From an uncultured Caryophanales bacterium (GTDB lineage Bacteria; Bacillota_I; Bacilli_A; RFN20; CAG-826): a DNA stretch of 20,409 nt. The DNA lies in assembly GCA_946622925.1 (NCBI GenBank), contig CAMOQM010000004.1, positions 1 through 20,409 on the forward strand, given 5' to 3'. Numbering within the stretch: position 1 is the first letter of the stretch; the number at the start of each line of letters is the position of its first letter. Positions 7,170-14,857 of the stretch are shown here, one piece after another. Made by a program: the position numbers and the translations under genes. The notes beneath the pieces are model-generated. The model worked only from the letters and a program-made list of their open reading frames with translations, did not search any database and was not told the origin of the DNA.

Positions 7170-7423
7170 GTGGAAACCATTAATACCGACTTGGCCGAAA
7201 CGACCATCCCGACGAGCATAGAGTCGATTTATAGCCAATCCTTCTTTAGAAGAAATGGGGTTGATTATTCCATATTCATCCCCGATTCGGTTATCTATAT
7301 AGGATAGGGCAAGATGCCTTTGATAGTCATGCTACAGTCAATTGCCAAGTCGAGAGTTGGCCGGAAGGCTACCATAAAAATTTCGGTGGCGGAACCGTCA
7401 ATTGGGGTTGCGATCCACAGTAG
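7170..7423 (+). pseudogene. Remnant of a BspA-like LRR_5 leucine-rich-repeat surface protein gene
   Basis: Two short open pieces in different frames read as successive parts of an LRR_5 protein. Frame one, 7170-7307, gives IPTSIESIYSQSFF then YSIFIPDSVIYIG, matching the LRR_5 repeat 'IP.SV.SIG..AF....L..I.IP.SV..IG', and ends in TAG. Frame two, 7310-7423, gives QDAFDSHATVNCQVES then WPEGYHKNFGGGTVNWG, matching the usual end of such proteins ('..A.I.C.a...P.gW...w.....V.WG'), and ends in TAG. The frameshift sits near 7305-7310, between SVIYIG and the expected AF. No start codon with a ribosome-binding site and no signal peptide precede it. Such proteins are normally hundreds of residues long, so this is a 3' fragment of a decayed gene. 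Confidence 0.65.
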
Positions 7424-7515
7424 TGGTGGACAATCCAGAAACCGATGCACTTAGGCGCGTTATATAACAAATAATATCTCGCGCGCATAAAGGATTTCCG
7501 GCCATTTTTGCCCTT

Positions 7516-7542
7516 GGAAACTATGTAAAGGAACGAGTTTCC
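7516..7542. repeat. Inverted repeat, possible hairpin
   Basis: GGAAACT (7516-7522) and AGTTTCC (7536-7542) are exact complements with a 13-base loop, followed on the plus strand by TGAAAATTTTT. It could be a weak terminator left from the decayed LRR gene, or a regulatory site upstream of the peptide operon. Confidence 0.35.
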
Positions 7543-7568
7543 TGAAAATTTTTAATCATCTTGTTGCA

Positions 7569-7584
7569 ATGTAACCGCTTACAT
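7569..7584. promoter_or_regulatory. Catabolite-responsive element (cre), CcpA/LacI-type operator
   Basis: ATGTAACCGCTTACAT matches every fixed position of the Gram-positive cre consensus WTGNAANCGNWNNCA and is a perfect inverted repeat with the central CG typical of LacI-family sites. It lies about 75 bases upstream of the predicted -35 of the peptide operon. From upstream, CcpA would more often activate than repress; the sign is inference. Confidence 0.65.
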
Positions 7585-7656
7585 TTTCCTATTTTGCTAG
7601 ATGTCATCGAAGAAAAACATGAAAAAACTATGAAAACAACTTTTTTAAAATAATGC

Positions 7657-7685
7657 TTGCCAAGAATGCTACTGATGGTTTAATA
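7657..7685 (+). promoter_or_regulatory. Predicted promoter of the opp operon
   Basis: TTGCCA (7657-7662) is a good -35; TTTAAT (7679-7684, 16-base spacer) or TTAATA (7680-7685, 17-base spacer) would be the -10. Transcription would start near 7692, giving a leader of about 65 bases with a hairpin and a strong ribosome-binding site. Confidence 0.5.
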
Positions 7686-7698
7686 GAGCCAATTTTTA

Positions 7699-7726
7699 TA
7701 AGAAGCGCGTTTCCACGTGCCTCTTA
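7699..7726 (+). promoter_or_regulatory. Stem-loop in the oppA mRNA leader
   Basis: AAGAAGCGCG (7700-7709) pairs with CGTGCCTCTT (7716-7725) at 9 of 10 positions (one G-U), closed by T-A outside, with a 6-base loop. No T run follows, so it is not a standard terminator. At the 5' end of a strongly translated mRNA it may protect the transcript. AGGAGG at 7745-7750 remains free. Confidence 0.45.
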
Positions 7727-7757
7727 AAGAAAGGTTAATGCATTAGGAGGAAAATTC

Positions 7758-9944
7758 ATGAAAGCATTAAAAAACAAGAAGCTCCTCGTACTAGCCGCCG
7801 GTGCAGTACTCTCTTTAGCTGCTTGTGGACAACCTGCTCCATCATCCAGCAGCAGTTCTGCTTCTTCTAGTAGCTCGGCACCCGTTGCAGAAAAGTATGT
7901 TCGTGGCGATGACAACGCTATCTACAAATCTGTTTTAGGTGAATTCGAACAATTAGTTGAAACCGCTCACGGCATTTACGATGACTCCGAGCGCTATGTC
8001 GCTTATGCCAAAGCCGAAGGCGATCTACTCGCCAAGGGCTTAATGGTCCCCACCTACACCCAAGGCGGAACCTGGGCCGTCTCCCGTGTCGCCCCTAAGA
8101 CCATCTCCGCCGCCGTCCACGGTCTTGACTCTGACCGTCTCCAGTACTTGGTCGCTGCTAAGCCCCAAGCCGCTGGACAAAAGGCCAACTTCCTTACCAA
8201 GGCCCAACGCGATGAATTAAAAGCCAAATGGCAAACCGCTAAGGACGCTGGAAAATCCAGCCAATACGATCCTAAGGCTTATTTGATCGAAAAAGGCTAT
8301 GAAATCGCTGACGAATACACCGTCACCGAATCCGCTTGGCCGCAAACCGCCGACTTATTGACCACCTATCGTGCCGCTGACACCGAACAACTCGTCAACG
8401 CCATCGAAGGTTTGGTCGAATATGACAACGTTGGTGTCCTCCGTGGCGCCATGGCCGTCGAAAACGAAGACGGAACCCCTTATACCGTTTCCGCTGACGG
8501 AAAGACCTACACCTTCAAGATCCGCCCCGATGCCAAGTGGGTCGATAACACCGGCAAGGTTATGGGAAATGTTACCGCCGATGACTTCGTCGCTGGCTTC
8601 CAACACGCCTTCGATGCCAAGTCCGCCCTATCTTATTTGGCCTCTGGCGTCATTAAAGGCGTCACCGAATACATGACCGGCCAAGAAACCGATTTCTCCC
8701 AGGTCGGTTATAAGGCCGTCGATGCCCAAACCCTCCAAATCGAGCTCGTCAACAAGGAATCCTACTTCCCCAGCCGTTTGGTCTACTCCCTCTTCATGCC
8801 GATGAACCGTGAGTTCTTCGTCTCCAAAGGCGGCGTCTTCGGTATCACCGAATTCCAAGCCAAGAAGAGCTCTGCCGACTACAAGTACGGCAAGACCAAT
8901 GACGTCACCTCGATCCTCTACAACTCCGCCTTCTACTGCTCCAAGTGGGAGACCACCAAGAACTCCGGTTCCATGGAATTCACCAAGAACCCGAACTTCT
9001 ACAACAAGGATAAGGTCAACCTCAACAAGATCAAATTCATCTATGATGACGGTTCGCAGCCGATGAACAACTACAATGCCGCCGTCGCCGGTACCTATGC
9101 TGGCATCGGTTTAGGCAAAGCCACCGGCTTGCTCGACAAGGCCACCGAAGATGGTTACTTCGATGCCAACGCCTACATCTCCGACACCACCGCTACCACC
9201 TTCTTTGGTTCTCTCAACCTCAACCGTGGAGCTTGGGAAGGTGTTGGTGGCGTCGCCAAGTCCAACCAAACCGAACACCAGAAGGTCCTCAACAACAAGG
9301 CCTTCAACAACCAAGACTTCCGCTTAGGATTCCTCCACGGCTTCGACCGTGCCTCCTGGCGTGACCTCTCCGTCGGTCAAGGCGTCGGTAAGTACAGCCT
9401 CCGCAATATGTACACCTACCCCGACTTCGTCAAGCTCAGCAAAGAAGTCACCGATGGAAACAAGGTCTTCCCCGTCAACACCACCTATGGTGAATTAGTC
9501 GAATGGTACGCCAACCAAAAGGGTGCCAAGATGAAAGCCGCCGACGGACAAGATGGCTGGTACAACCTCGAAGAAGCCAAAGTCAAACTCGCCGCTGCCA
9601 AGGCCGCCATCCCTGAATGGGGTGAAAACGACCGCATCAGCATCGATGTCGTCTACTACACTGGCTCCGTTTCCATGGTTGCTCAGACCAACGCCTTCAA
9701 GCAGTTCATCGAAAACGCCATCGGACAATACGTCACCATCAACATGATTGGTGTCAGCACCACCGACGACTACTACAACTGTGGTTACTACGTCGAAACC
9801 GGCGTTGATCTACCGCAAGACTACTTCGATGGTTCTGGATGGGGCCCCGACTACCTCGATCCCGGCACCTATCTCGACACTTGGTCCGTCCAACGTGACG
9901 CCTCCATGCTTAAAGTCTGTGGACTTGATGCCGAAGCTGAATAA
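7758..9944 (+). CDS. oppA: Oligopeptide-binding lipoprotein of AmiA/OppA type, apparently circularly permuted
   Basis: Extracytoplasmic substrate-binding lipoprotein (SBP family 5) that would capture peptides for the importer encoded downstream. Signal peptide residues 1-22, lipobox LAAC with Cys23, Ser-rich linker 29-40. The order of the mature protein is unusual. Residues about 51-165 (LGEFEQLVETA, ERYVAYAKAEGDLL, MVPTYTQGGTWAVSRVAP, DRLQYLV, DELKAKWQTAKDAG) correspond to what is the C-terminal end in AmiA/OppA proteins. The usual N-terminal lobe begins only near 195-225 (NAIEGLVEYDNVG, then SADGKTYTFKIRPDAKW, ADDFVAGFQHAFD). The chain ends 19 residues after WGPDYLDPGTYLDTW (695-709), where normal members continue for well over 100 residues. 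Length 728. From about residue 80 the codons are strongly C-ending, as expected for high expression. AGGAGG 8 bases before ATG. Confidence 0.92.
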   Translation: MKALKNKKLLVLAAGAVLSLAACGQPAPSSSSSSASSSSSAPVAEKYVRGDDNAIYKSVLGEFEQLVETAHGIYDDSERYVAYAKAEGDLLAKGLMVPTYTQGGTWAVSRVAPKTISAAVHGLDSDRLQYLVAAKPQAAGQKANFLTKAQRDELKAKWQTAKDAGKSSQYDPKAYLIEKGYEIADEYTVTESAWPQTADLLTTYRAADTEQLVNAIEGLVEYDNVGVLRGAMAVENEDGTPYTVSADGKTYTFKIRPDAKWVDNTGKVMGNVTADDFVAGFQHAFDAKSALSYLASGVIKGVTEYMTGQETDFSQVGYKAVDAQTLQIELVNKESYFPSRLVYSLFMPMNREFFVSKGGVFGITEFQAKKSSADYKYGKTNDVTSILYNSAFYCSKWETTKNSGSMEFTKNPNFYNKDKVNLNKIKFIYDDGSQPMNNYNAAVAGTYAGIGLGKATGLLDKATEDGYFDANAYISDTTATTFFGSLNLNRGAWEGVGGVAKSNQTEHQKVLNNKAFNNQDFRLGFLHGFDRASWRDLSVGQGVGKYSLRNMYTYPDFVKLSKEVTDGNKVFPVNTTYGELVEWYANQKGAKMKAADGQDGWYNLEEAKVKLAAAKAAIPEWGENDRISIDVVYYTGSVSMVAQTNAFKQFIENAIGQYVTINMIGVSTTDDYYNCGYYVETGVDLPQDYFDGSGWGPDYLDPGTYLDTWSVQRDASMLKVCGLDAEAE

Positions 9945-9962
9945 ATAACTCATTGAGTTATT
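9944..9962. repeat. Perfect inverted repeat after the oppA stop
   Basis: AATAACTCA and TGAGTTATT are exact 9-bp complements around one T, beginning at the last base of the oppA stop codon. With the terminator 20 bases on, it gives two hairpins in a row, likely to protect the oppA mRNA 3' end from decay. Confidence 0.5.
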
Positions 9963-9982
9963 AATCAATCCTATTAAAATAT

Positions 9983-10020
9983 TGGGGCATCCTTCACCTG
10001 GATGCCCCATTATTTGTTGA
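9983..10020 (+). terminator. Intercistronic terminator between oppA and oppB
   Basis: GGGGCATCC (9984-9992) and GGATGCCCC (10000-10008) form a perfect 9-bp G+C-rich stem with a 7-base loop, extended by one T-A pair and followed by ATTATTTGTT. The T run is interrupted, so read-through is expected. This would yield excess binding protein over the permease, a common arrangement in peptide importers. Confidence 0.75.
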
Positions 10021-10043
10021 AATACCCTTGGAAAGGAGAGTTT

Positions 10044-11612
10044 ATGAAAAAATACCTTCTCAAGCGCATTCTCTTCTCGATCTTCTCCCTAGTCGTAGTG
10101 ACAGGGACGGTAATGTTGCTTGTCTACACTTTGCTCAATCGTGAACTATTGTTCATGGGCGATGACAACTACACTACTAAATTAAAAGAATCCGATAAGC
10201 AGAATTACGCTTATAGCCAATATTATGAATATGGTTACGTTGACTACGTGACTTTTCCGTCTTGGCTGCAACAACAGATTGACCCTTCTTCCCAAGAGTA
10301 CGTCGACGCCGTTAAGACCGTTCAGGAACAAAATGTTTCTGATGAGTATCCAAGAACCGAGTACGCCATCACTTTCGCCAATACTTACAAAGCTAAGGGC
10401 TATCAAGTTATGTGGCTTAAGGCTAGGTCCAATCGCCGTGGCTTGATTTGTTCCGGTTACTTTATCGCCGTTAAGGACCGCAACGTTTTTGAACGTTTAG
10501 GGACTTATTTTGGCAATTTCTTCTCTTTTGATACGATGTGGTCCGTCAAAGATCCGAATTTGGCCGATTCCGATCGCTATGTCCGCTGGGAATGGGATCC
10601 CTATTCCAATATGCCCGCTTTGGTCGGCAACGGGACTTTCCATCGTTATTTGATTTATTTCGATAATCAATTCCCCTTCGTCCATCAAAACATCATTTCC
10701 TTAAACATGGGTAAATCCAAACAAAGCGAAGGTCAGGATACCTCAGAATTGTTAACGATGAGGACTGGTGATGCGGTGATGGAACAAACCGTCCTCCCGA
10801 AAGATCTCTATACGGAAAATCCTCCATTAGAGGAAAGCAATTTAGATTTCCATACGGTTACTTATTCCGCTAACGTTTCCAGCTATTATTACGACATTTA
10901 TGGCGAGGGCAACCATTACGTCAACGCCACTTTGAAGAAGAATGGATTCACCCGTATAGGTAACTCCTTCGTCATTGGCATTATCGCCACCATCGGGGCT
11001 TACATCTTAGGCTTGCCAATCGGTTTATGGATGGCTAGGAAGAAAGATAAACTTCCCGATAAAATCGGTAACCTTTACATCATCTTCATCATGGCCGTTC
11101 CGTCTTTGGCTTACATCTATATGTTCGCCGCTATCGGTATGAGCGCCTTTAACTTGCCGATTAAATGGGCTTTGGCCACGATTCCGGCAACCGCCTTCAT
11201 CTTGCCAATCATTTCATTGATGTTACCTTCTGCCGGTGGTTTGATGAGATGGATCCGCCGTTACATTATCGACCAGGAAAACGCCGACTATGTCAAGTTT
11301 GCTAGGTCCCAAGGTCTAACCGAACGGGAAATCTTCTCTAAGCATATTTTCCGTAACGCCATGATCTTCATCGTCCATAGCATCCCGGCGGATATCTTGG
11401 TCTCTTTGGTAGGCGCCATCGTCACCGAACGTGTTTATGGCGTGCCTGGCGTTGGTGGGCTATTAACCGACGCTATCGACACCCACGATAACGGCGTAAT
11501 CATCGCCGCGACCGTCTTCTACACGTTCTTGTCCATCCTTGCTTTATTGCTGGGTGACTTGCTACTAGCAAAATACGACCCGCGTGTGTCGTTTACAAAC
11601 GAAAGGGGGTAA
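10044..11612 (+). CDS. oppB: Oligopeptide ABC importer permease, OppB/AmiC type with large extracellular domain
   Basis: First of the two membrane subunits forming the peptide pore. The 522-residue protein starts at ATG 10044, preceded by AAGGAG; an upstream in-frame ATG at 10002 lies inside the terminator and was rejected. One membrane helix (about 9-32) is followed by about 270 residues outside (Tyr-rich, QYYEYGYVDYVTFPSWL), then the permease core from about 300: TRIGNSFVIGIIATIGAYIL, several helices, and the EAA loop (DYVKFARSQGLTEREIFSKH, with the conserved Gly) that contacts the ATPases, then TERVYGVPGVGGLL. Usual OppB is about 310 residues; AmiC of streptococci is about 500 with the same kind of extra domain, so this is AmiC-like. 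The extra domain may dock the binding lipoprotein. Confidence 0.93.
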   Translation: MKKYLLKRILFSIFSLVVVTGTVMLLVYTLLNRELLFMGDDNYTTKLKESDKQNYAYSQYYEYGYVDYVTFPSWLQQQIDPSSQEYVDAVKTVQEQNVSDEYPRTEYAITFANTYKAKGYQVMWLKARSNRRGLICSGYFIAVKDRNVFERLGTYFGNFFSFDTMWSVKDPNLADSDRYVRWEWDPYSNMPALVGNGTFHRYLIYFDNQFPFVHQNIISLNMGKSKQSEGQDTSELLTMRTGDAVMEQTVLPKDLYTENPPLEESNLDFHTVTYSANVSSYYYDIYGEGNHYVNATLKKNGFTRIGNSFVIGIIATIGAYILGLPIGLWMARKKDKLPDKIGNLYIIFIMAVPSLAYIYMFAAIGMSAFNLPIKWALATIPATAFILPIISLMLPSAGGLMRWIRRYIIDQENADYVKFARSQGLTEREIFSKHIFRNAMIFIVHSIPADILVSLVGAIVTERVYGVPGVGGLLTDAIDTHDNGVIIAATVFYTFLSILALLLGDLLLAKYDPRVSFTNERG

Positions 11613-11618
11613 TCGAAA

Positions 11619-12608
11619 ATGTCTGAAATCGTGAGACAGCCATTTGATATGGCGAAAATGAAAGCGCAGCAGGAAGACGAATTATTCTATTTCGTTGAGC
11701 AAAACCCCGAAGCCGCCGAGCGCATTACCGCTCCTAGGTATTCTTATTGGGCCTCGGTCTTCCGCATCTTCTTCCACAAGAAGTCCAATATCGTCGCCCT
11801 TACCATCTTGGCCATCGTTCTATTGATGTCCTTCATCTATCCCTTCATAGCACCCTATGATCCGATGGGACACCTTCGTGATGGCATCGCTAACCTCTCC
11901 CCGTCGGAAGCCATTAACAAACTTGGATTCTCCATGGAATGGATCTTGGGTACCGGCGTCTGGGGCAACTCCATCTTCTATGGTATTTGGACCTCGGCCC
12001 GTATCTCCTTGACTTTGTCGCTAATCTGCGCGGCCATCAACATGTCCTTGGGTATCATTATCGGGGCCGTTTGGGGCTATAACAAAGCGGTAGACTCCGT
12101 CCTTAACGTTATTTATAACATCATCGCCAACGTCCCTTACATCTTGTTGATTTCCGTTTTGGTTTATGTAATCGGATCGGGCTTCGGCTCCTTCGTATTC
12201 GCCTTGACCATCACCGGATGGCTTGGCATCGCCTACTTCATGCGTACCCAAGTATTGATTATCCGCGACCGCGAGTATAACTTAGCTTCGCGTTGCTTGG
12301 GCACCCCGATGCTACGCATAGTCACCAAGAACGTCTTGCCTTACTTAACTTCGGTCATCGTGACGTTGTTAGCTTCGGAAATCCCGAGCTACATCTCCAT
12401 GGAAGTCTACTTGACCTACCTTGGCATTGGTATGGCTGCCGATATTCCTTCATTAGGTCACATGATCGGTGACGCCCAGGCCGCTTGGATCCTTTATCCT
12501 TGGGCGTTCTGGTCCCCGGTTGCCATCTCATCCATCATTACCATCATCTTATACGTGGTCGGTCAGAATTTAGCCGATGCTTCCGATCCACGTAGCCACA
12601 TGAAATAA
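11619..12608 (+). CDS. oppC: Oligopeptide ABC importer permease, OppC/AmiD type
   Basis: Second membrane subunit, 329 residues, close to the usual OppC length. A cytoplasmic N-terminal stretch (1-50) ends in FRIFFHKKSNIVALTILAIV, the first helix at about 52-75, then the family hallmarks YPFIAPYDPMG and ILGTGVWGNSIFYGIWTSAR (usually 'GTD..GRD.fsri..GaR'), a helical core, and the EAA loop REYNLASRCLGTPMLRIVTK. It ends with VGQNLADASDPRSHMK, the standard OppC C-terminus (usually 'GD.LRDalDPr'). The ATG lies 6 bases after the oppB stop, with GAAAGGGGG overlapping the end of oppB, so the two are translationally linked. The W-G-N variant of the GRD motif is a small oddity. Confidence 0.95.
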   Translation: MSEIVRQPFDMAKMKAQQEDELFYFVEQNPEAAERITAPRYSYWASVFRIFFHKKSNIVALTILAIVLLMSFIYPFIAPYDPMGHLRDGIANLSPSEAINKLGFSMEWILGTGVWGNSIFYGIWTSARISLTLSLICAAINMSLGIIIGAVWGYNKAVDSVLNVIYNIIANVPYILLISVLVYVIGSGFGSFVFALTITGWLGIAYFMRTQVLIIRDREYNLASRCLGTPMLRIVTKNVLPYLTSVIVTLLASEIPSYISMEVYLTYLGIGMAADIPSLGHMIGDAQAAWILYPWAFWSPVAISSIITIILYVVGQNLADASDPRSHMK

Positions 12609-12622
12609 GGAGGATTCCGAAA

Positions 12623-14857
12623 ATGAAAGACAATGAAAACAAAATCGTTCCGGAAAATCCTTCCGAAATAGAAAACCCCATCACCCCGGAGGCCAGTGAC
12701 ATCGATGAAATGGCCGCGAAGAAGGTCCTGCTTAAATTGAAGCACGTTGACGTTAAATTCAATGTGCGTGGCCGTACCTTAAATGCTATCCGCGATGCCA
12801 ACCTCGAAATCTTCGAAGGCGAAACCATCGCCATCGTCGGTGAATCCGGTTCGGGTAAATCCGTCTTAACCAAAACCTTCGCGGGAATGCTCGATGCCAA
12901 CGGCTTCATTAGCCACGGCAATATCTATTTCTCCGATGACTCCCTTTCGGAAACGGAAGTTCGTTTGAATCTTAAAAACCGTTATCTCCGCGCCAAGGCT
13001 TTGAAATCTTTAAATGCCCTTTCTTATGAAGAAGGCGCATGCGAAGAATATAAACAGTTAAAAGATCTTAATGAACAGGAAAGAAAAGCCAAAGTGCTTG
13101 GTCCTGAGGATCTTGAGAAATACGAAATTGACTCCAAGCGCATTAATGATGACCTAATCGACGCCAACAACACTTTCATGGCCCTTACCAAACGTAGCCA
13201 GGAAGAAAAGGATCGTCGCTATAAACTTGGTCAGAAAATCCGGGAACTAAGGGCTGAAAAGAAAGCCCTTGATGCCCGTTTCAAAGCCGAGCATAAAAAG
13301 ACCATAGCCGCTTATAAAGCCGACGTGGCCGCTAGGGAAGCATATCGCGCCAAGAAGGCTGAATTAGAGGCTAAGCGCGCCGAAATCATCGCCAAAGCCA
13401 CCGCGAAAGGGCTTGATGAACGTACTGCGCGCCGCAACCAAATCATCGCCGACGAAATCGTTTTGTCCCTTGGTAGATATCCGGTCCGTTTGCAACTTCG
13501 CTATGCCGGGCAATTGATGCGGGGCTATGCCGAAGCCATGAGAATGGGGAAAGACCTCTTCACCGCCAAACAGAATAGACGCGTTTTCGAACCCGTCGTC
13601 TTCCGCGTTGAATATCGTTCCCGTTCTATTGTTGAGACCAACAAATTGAAGAAGTGGATCGATGAATCCTTCTCCAAATCCATCGCCAAAGAGGTCATGG
13701 ATGACGAACTACTCTCAAATGATTCACTTCTAGATCAAGCATATGGCCTCCACCCCCAGCTTAGAAAGAGCTTAAATCGCCGTATCGCCAAAATCATCGC
13801 CAATAGCAAATTCGCGGATACCGACAAGGAAAAGACTCCCAAAATTGCTGACCTAATTTTACTTAAGGTCTCCGAATTCAATTCCACCATCCACGCTTGG
13901 GTTTGGGCCAATAAGCTCGTTAAATATGTCGCTTCTGTCTATGCTAGCGGAAAAACTAGCTTTGAAAGCAAGCTTAAGTCGAAGCCGGTGGATGCCTTAA
14001 ACGGCTATGCCCATATCGACTGCGCCAAGGTTAAATACCTCAAAGACTGGGAAAAGATTCGTGGTTGCCGTATCGCCACCGTCTTCCAAGACCCGATGAC
14101 CTCGCTTGACCCGATCATCCCAATCGGCAAACAAATCATGATCGTCATCCAGAAGCACCAGCATTGCTCGGTCTTCGAAGCCAAACGCCGTGCCTTATCC
14201 ATCATGGCCAAGGTCGGTATTCCCGACCCCGAAAAGCGTTTCGATGACTATCCCTTCCAATATTCCGGTGGTATGCGTCAGCGTATCGTCATCGCCATCG
14301 CTTTGTCTTGCCAACCCAAGATCCTTATCTGCGATGAACCGACGACCGCTCTTGACGTTACTATCCAAGCTCAAATTATCCGTTTGATTAAGAAATTATC
14401 TAAAGACCTTGGTTTTACCACCGTCTACATCACCCACGACTTAGGCGTCGTCGCTAACGTCGCCGAGCGTGTCGCCGTCTTGTATGGTGGCCAAATCATC
14501 GAACTTGGTACGGTCGAGGATATCTTCTATGATCCCCGCCACCCCTATACTTGGGCGCTTCTTAGCTCTTTGCCTCAGCTTGCCACATCCGGGGAAGAAC
14601 TCTTCTCCATCAACGGTACACCCCCATCCTTATATAACAAGATAGTGGGGGATGCCTTCGCACCCCGTAACGAATACGCGATGGCCATCGATTTCGTCAA
14701 GGAACCGCCGATGTTCGAGGTCAATGAGCATCATAGCGCCAAGACCTGGCTCCTTGATCCTCGCGCCCCGAAGATCGAAAAGCCGAAGATCATCCAAAAT
14801 CTCCATGAGAAGATGGTAAAGATCTATAAAGACGAAAAGAAAAAGGAGGAAAAATAA
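12623..14857 (+). CDS. oppD: Oligopeptide ABC importer ATPase OppD/AmiE with a ~350-residue insertion
   Basis: Cytoplasmic ATPase driving peptide import, paired with OppF. 744 residues against about 330-360 usually. Motifs in order: Walker A GESGSGKS at 73-80; Q-loop VFQDPMTSLDP with Gln489; signature YSGGMRQR at 547-554; Walker B ILICDEP with Asp571-Glu572; switch His in VYITHDLGVV; and the OppD tail HPYTWALLSSLPQL that ends peptide-family ATPases. All catalytic residues are present. Walker A to Q-loop spans about 410 residues instead of roughly 60. The insertion (about 110-470) is first a charged helical/coiled-coil stretch (to about 270) and then a more structured basic region (LRYAGQLMRGYAEAMRMGK, HAWVWANKLVKYVASVYASG). 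Start ATG 12623 follows AAGGAGG. It overlaps oppF by one base (TAATG). Confidence 0.93.
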   Translation: MKDNENKIVPENPSEIENPITPEASDIDEMAAKKVLLKLKHVDVKFNVRGRTLNAIRDANLEIFEGETIAIVGESGSGKSVLTKTFAGMLDANGFISHGNIYFSDDSLSETEVRLNLKNRYLRAKALKSLNALSYEEGACEEYKQLKDLNEQERKAKVLGPEDLEKYEIDSKRINDDLIDANNTFMALTKRSQEEKDRRYKLGQKIRELRAEKKALDARFKAEHKKTIAAYKADVAAREAYRAKKAELEAKRAEIIAKATAKGLDERTARRNQIIADEIVLSLGRYPVRLQLRYAGQLMRGYAEAMRMGKDLFTAKQNRRVFEPVVFRVEYRSRSIVETNKLKKWIDESFSKSIAKEVMDDELLSNDSLLDQAYGLHPQLRKSLNRRIAKIIANSKFADTDKEKTPKIADLILLKVSEFNSTIHAWVWANKLVKYVASVYASGKTSFESKLKSKPVDALNGYAHIDCAKVKYLKDWEKIRGCRIATVFQDPMTSLDPIIPIGKQIMIVIQKHQHCSVFEAKRRALSIMAKVGIPDPEKRFDDYPFQYSGGMRQRIVIAIALSCQPKILICDEPTTALDVTIQAQIIRLIKKLSKDLGFTTVYITHDLGVVANVAERVAVLYGGQIIELGTVEDIFYDPRHPYTWALLSSLPQLATSGEELFSINGTPPSLYNKIVGDAFAPRNEYAMAIDFVKEPPMFEVNEHHSAKTWLLDPRAPKIEKPKIIQNLHEKMVKIYKDEKKKEEK

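Larger units (their letters stand above)
7424..7656. other. Non-coding stretch before the opp promoter
   Basis: No coding potential was recognised. It holds a 10-bp palindrome GTTATATAAC (7459-7468) flanked by G+C-alternating bits, a 7-bp inverted repeat (7516-7542), the cre box (7569-7584), and A/T-rich DNA with several A and T runs between 7600 and 7650 that may serve as a promoter UP element or bent DNA. Confidence 0.5.

Noticed and set aside
7430..7757. Riboswitch or T-box in the opp leader
   Set aside because: The predicted leader is only about 65 bases with one simple hairpin; no T-box or known riboswitch core was seen.
10002..10043. Earlier in-frame ATG for oppB
   Set aside because: It lies within the hairpin of the terminator and has no ribosome site; ATG 10044 has AAGGAG and starts with a normal helix.
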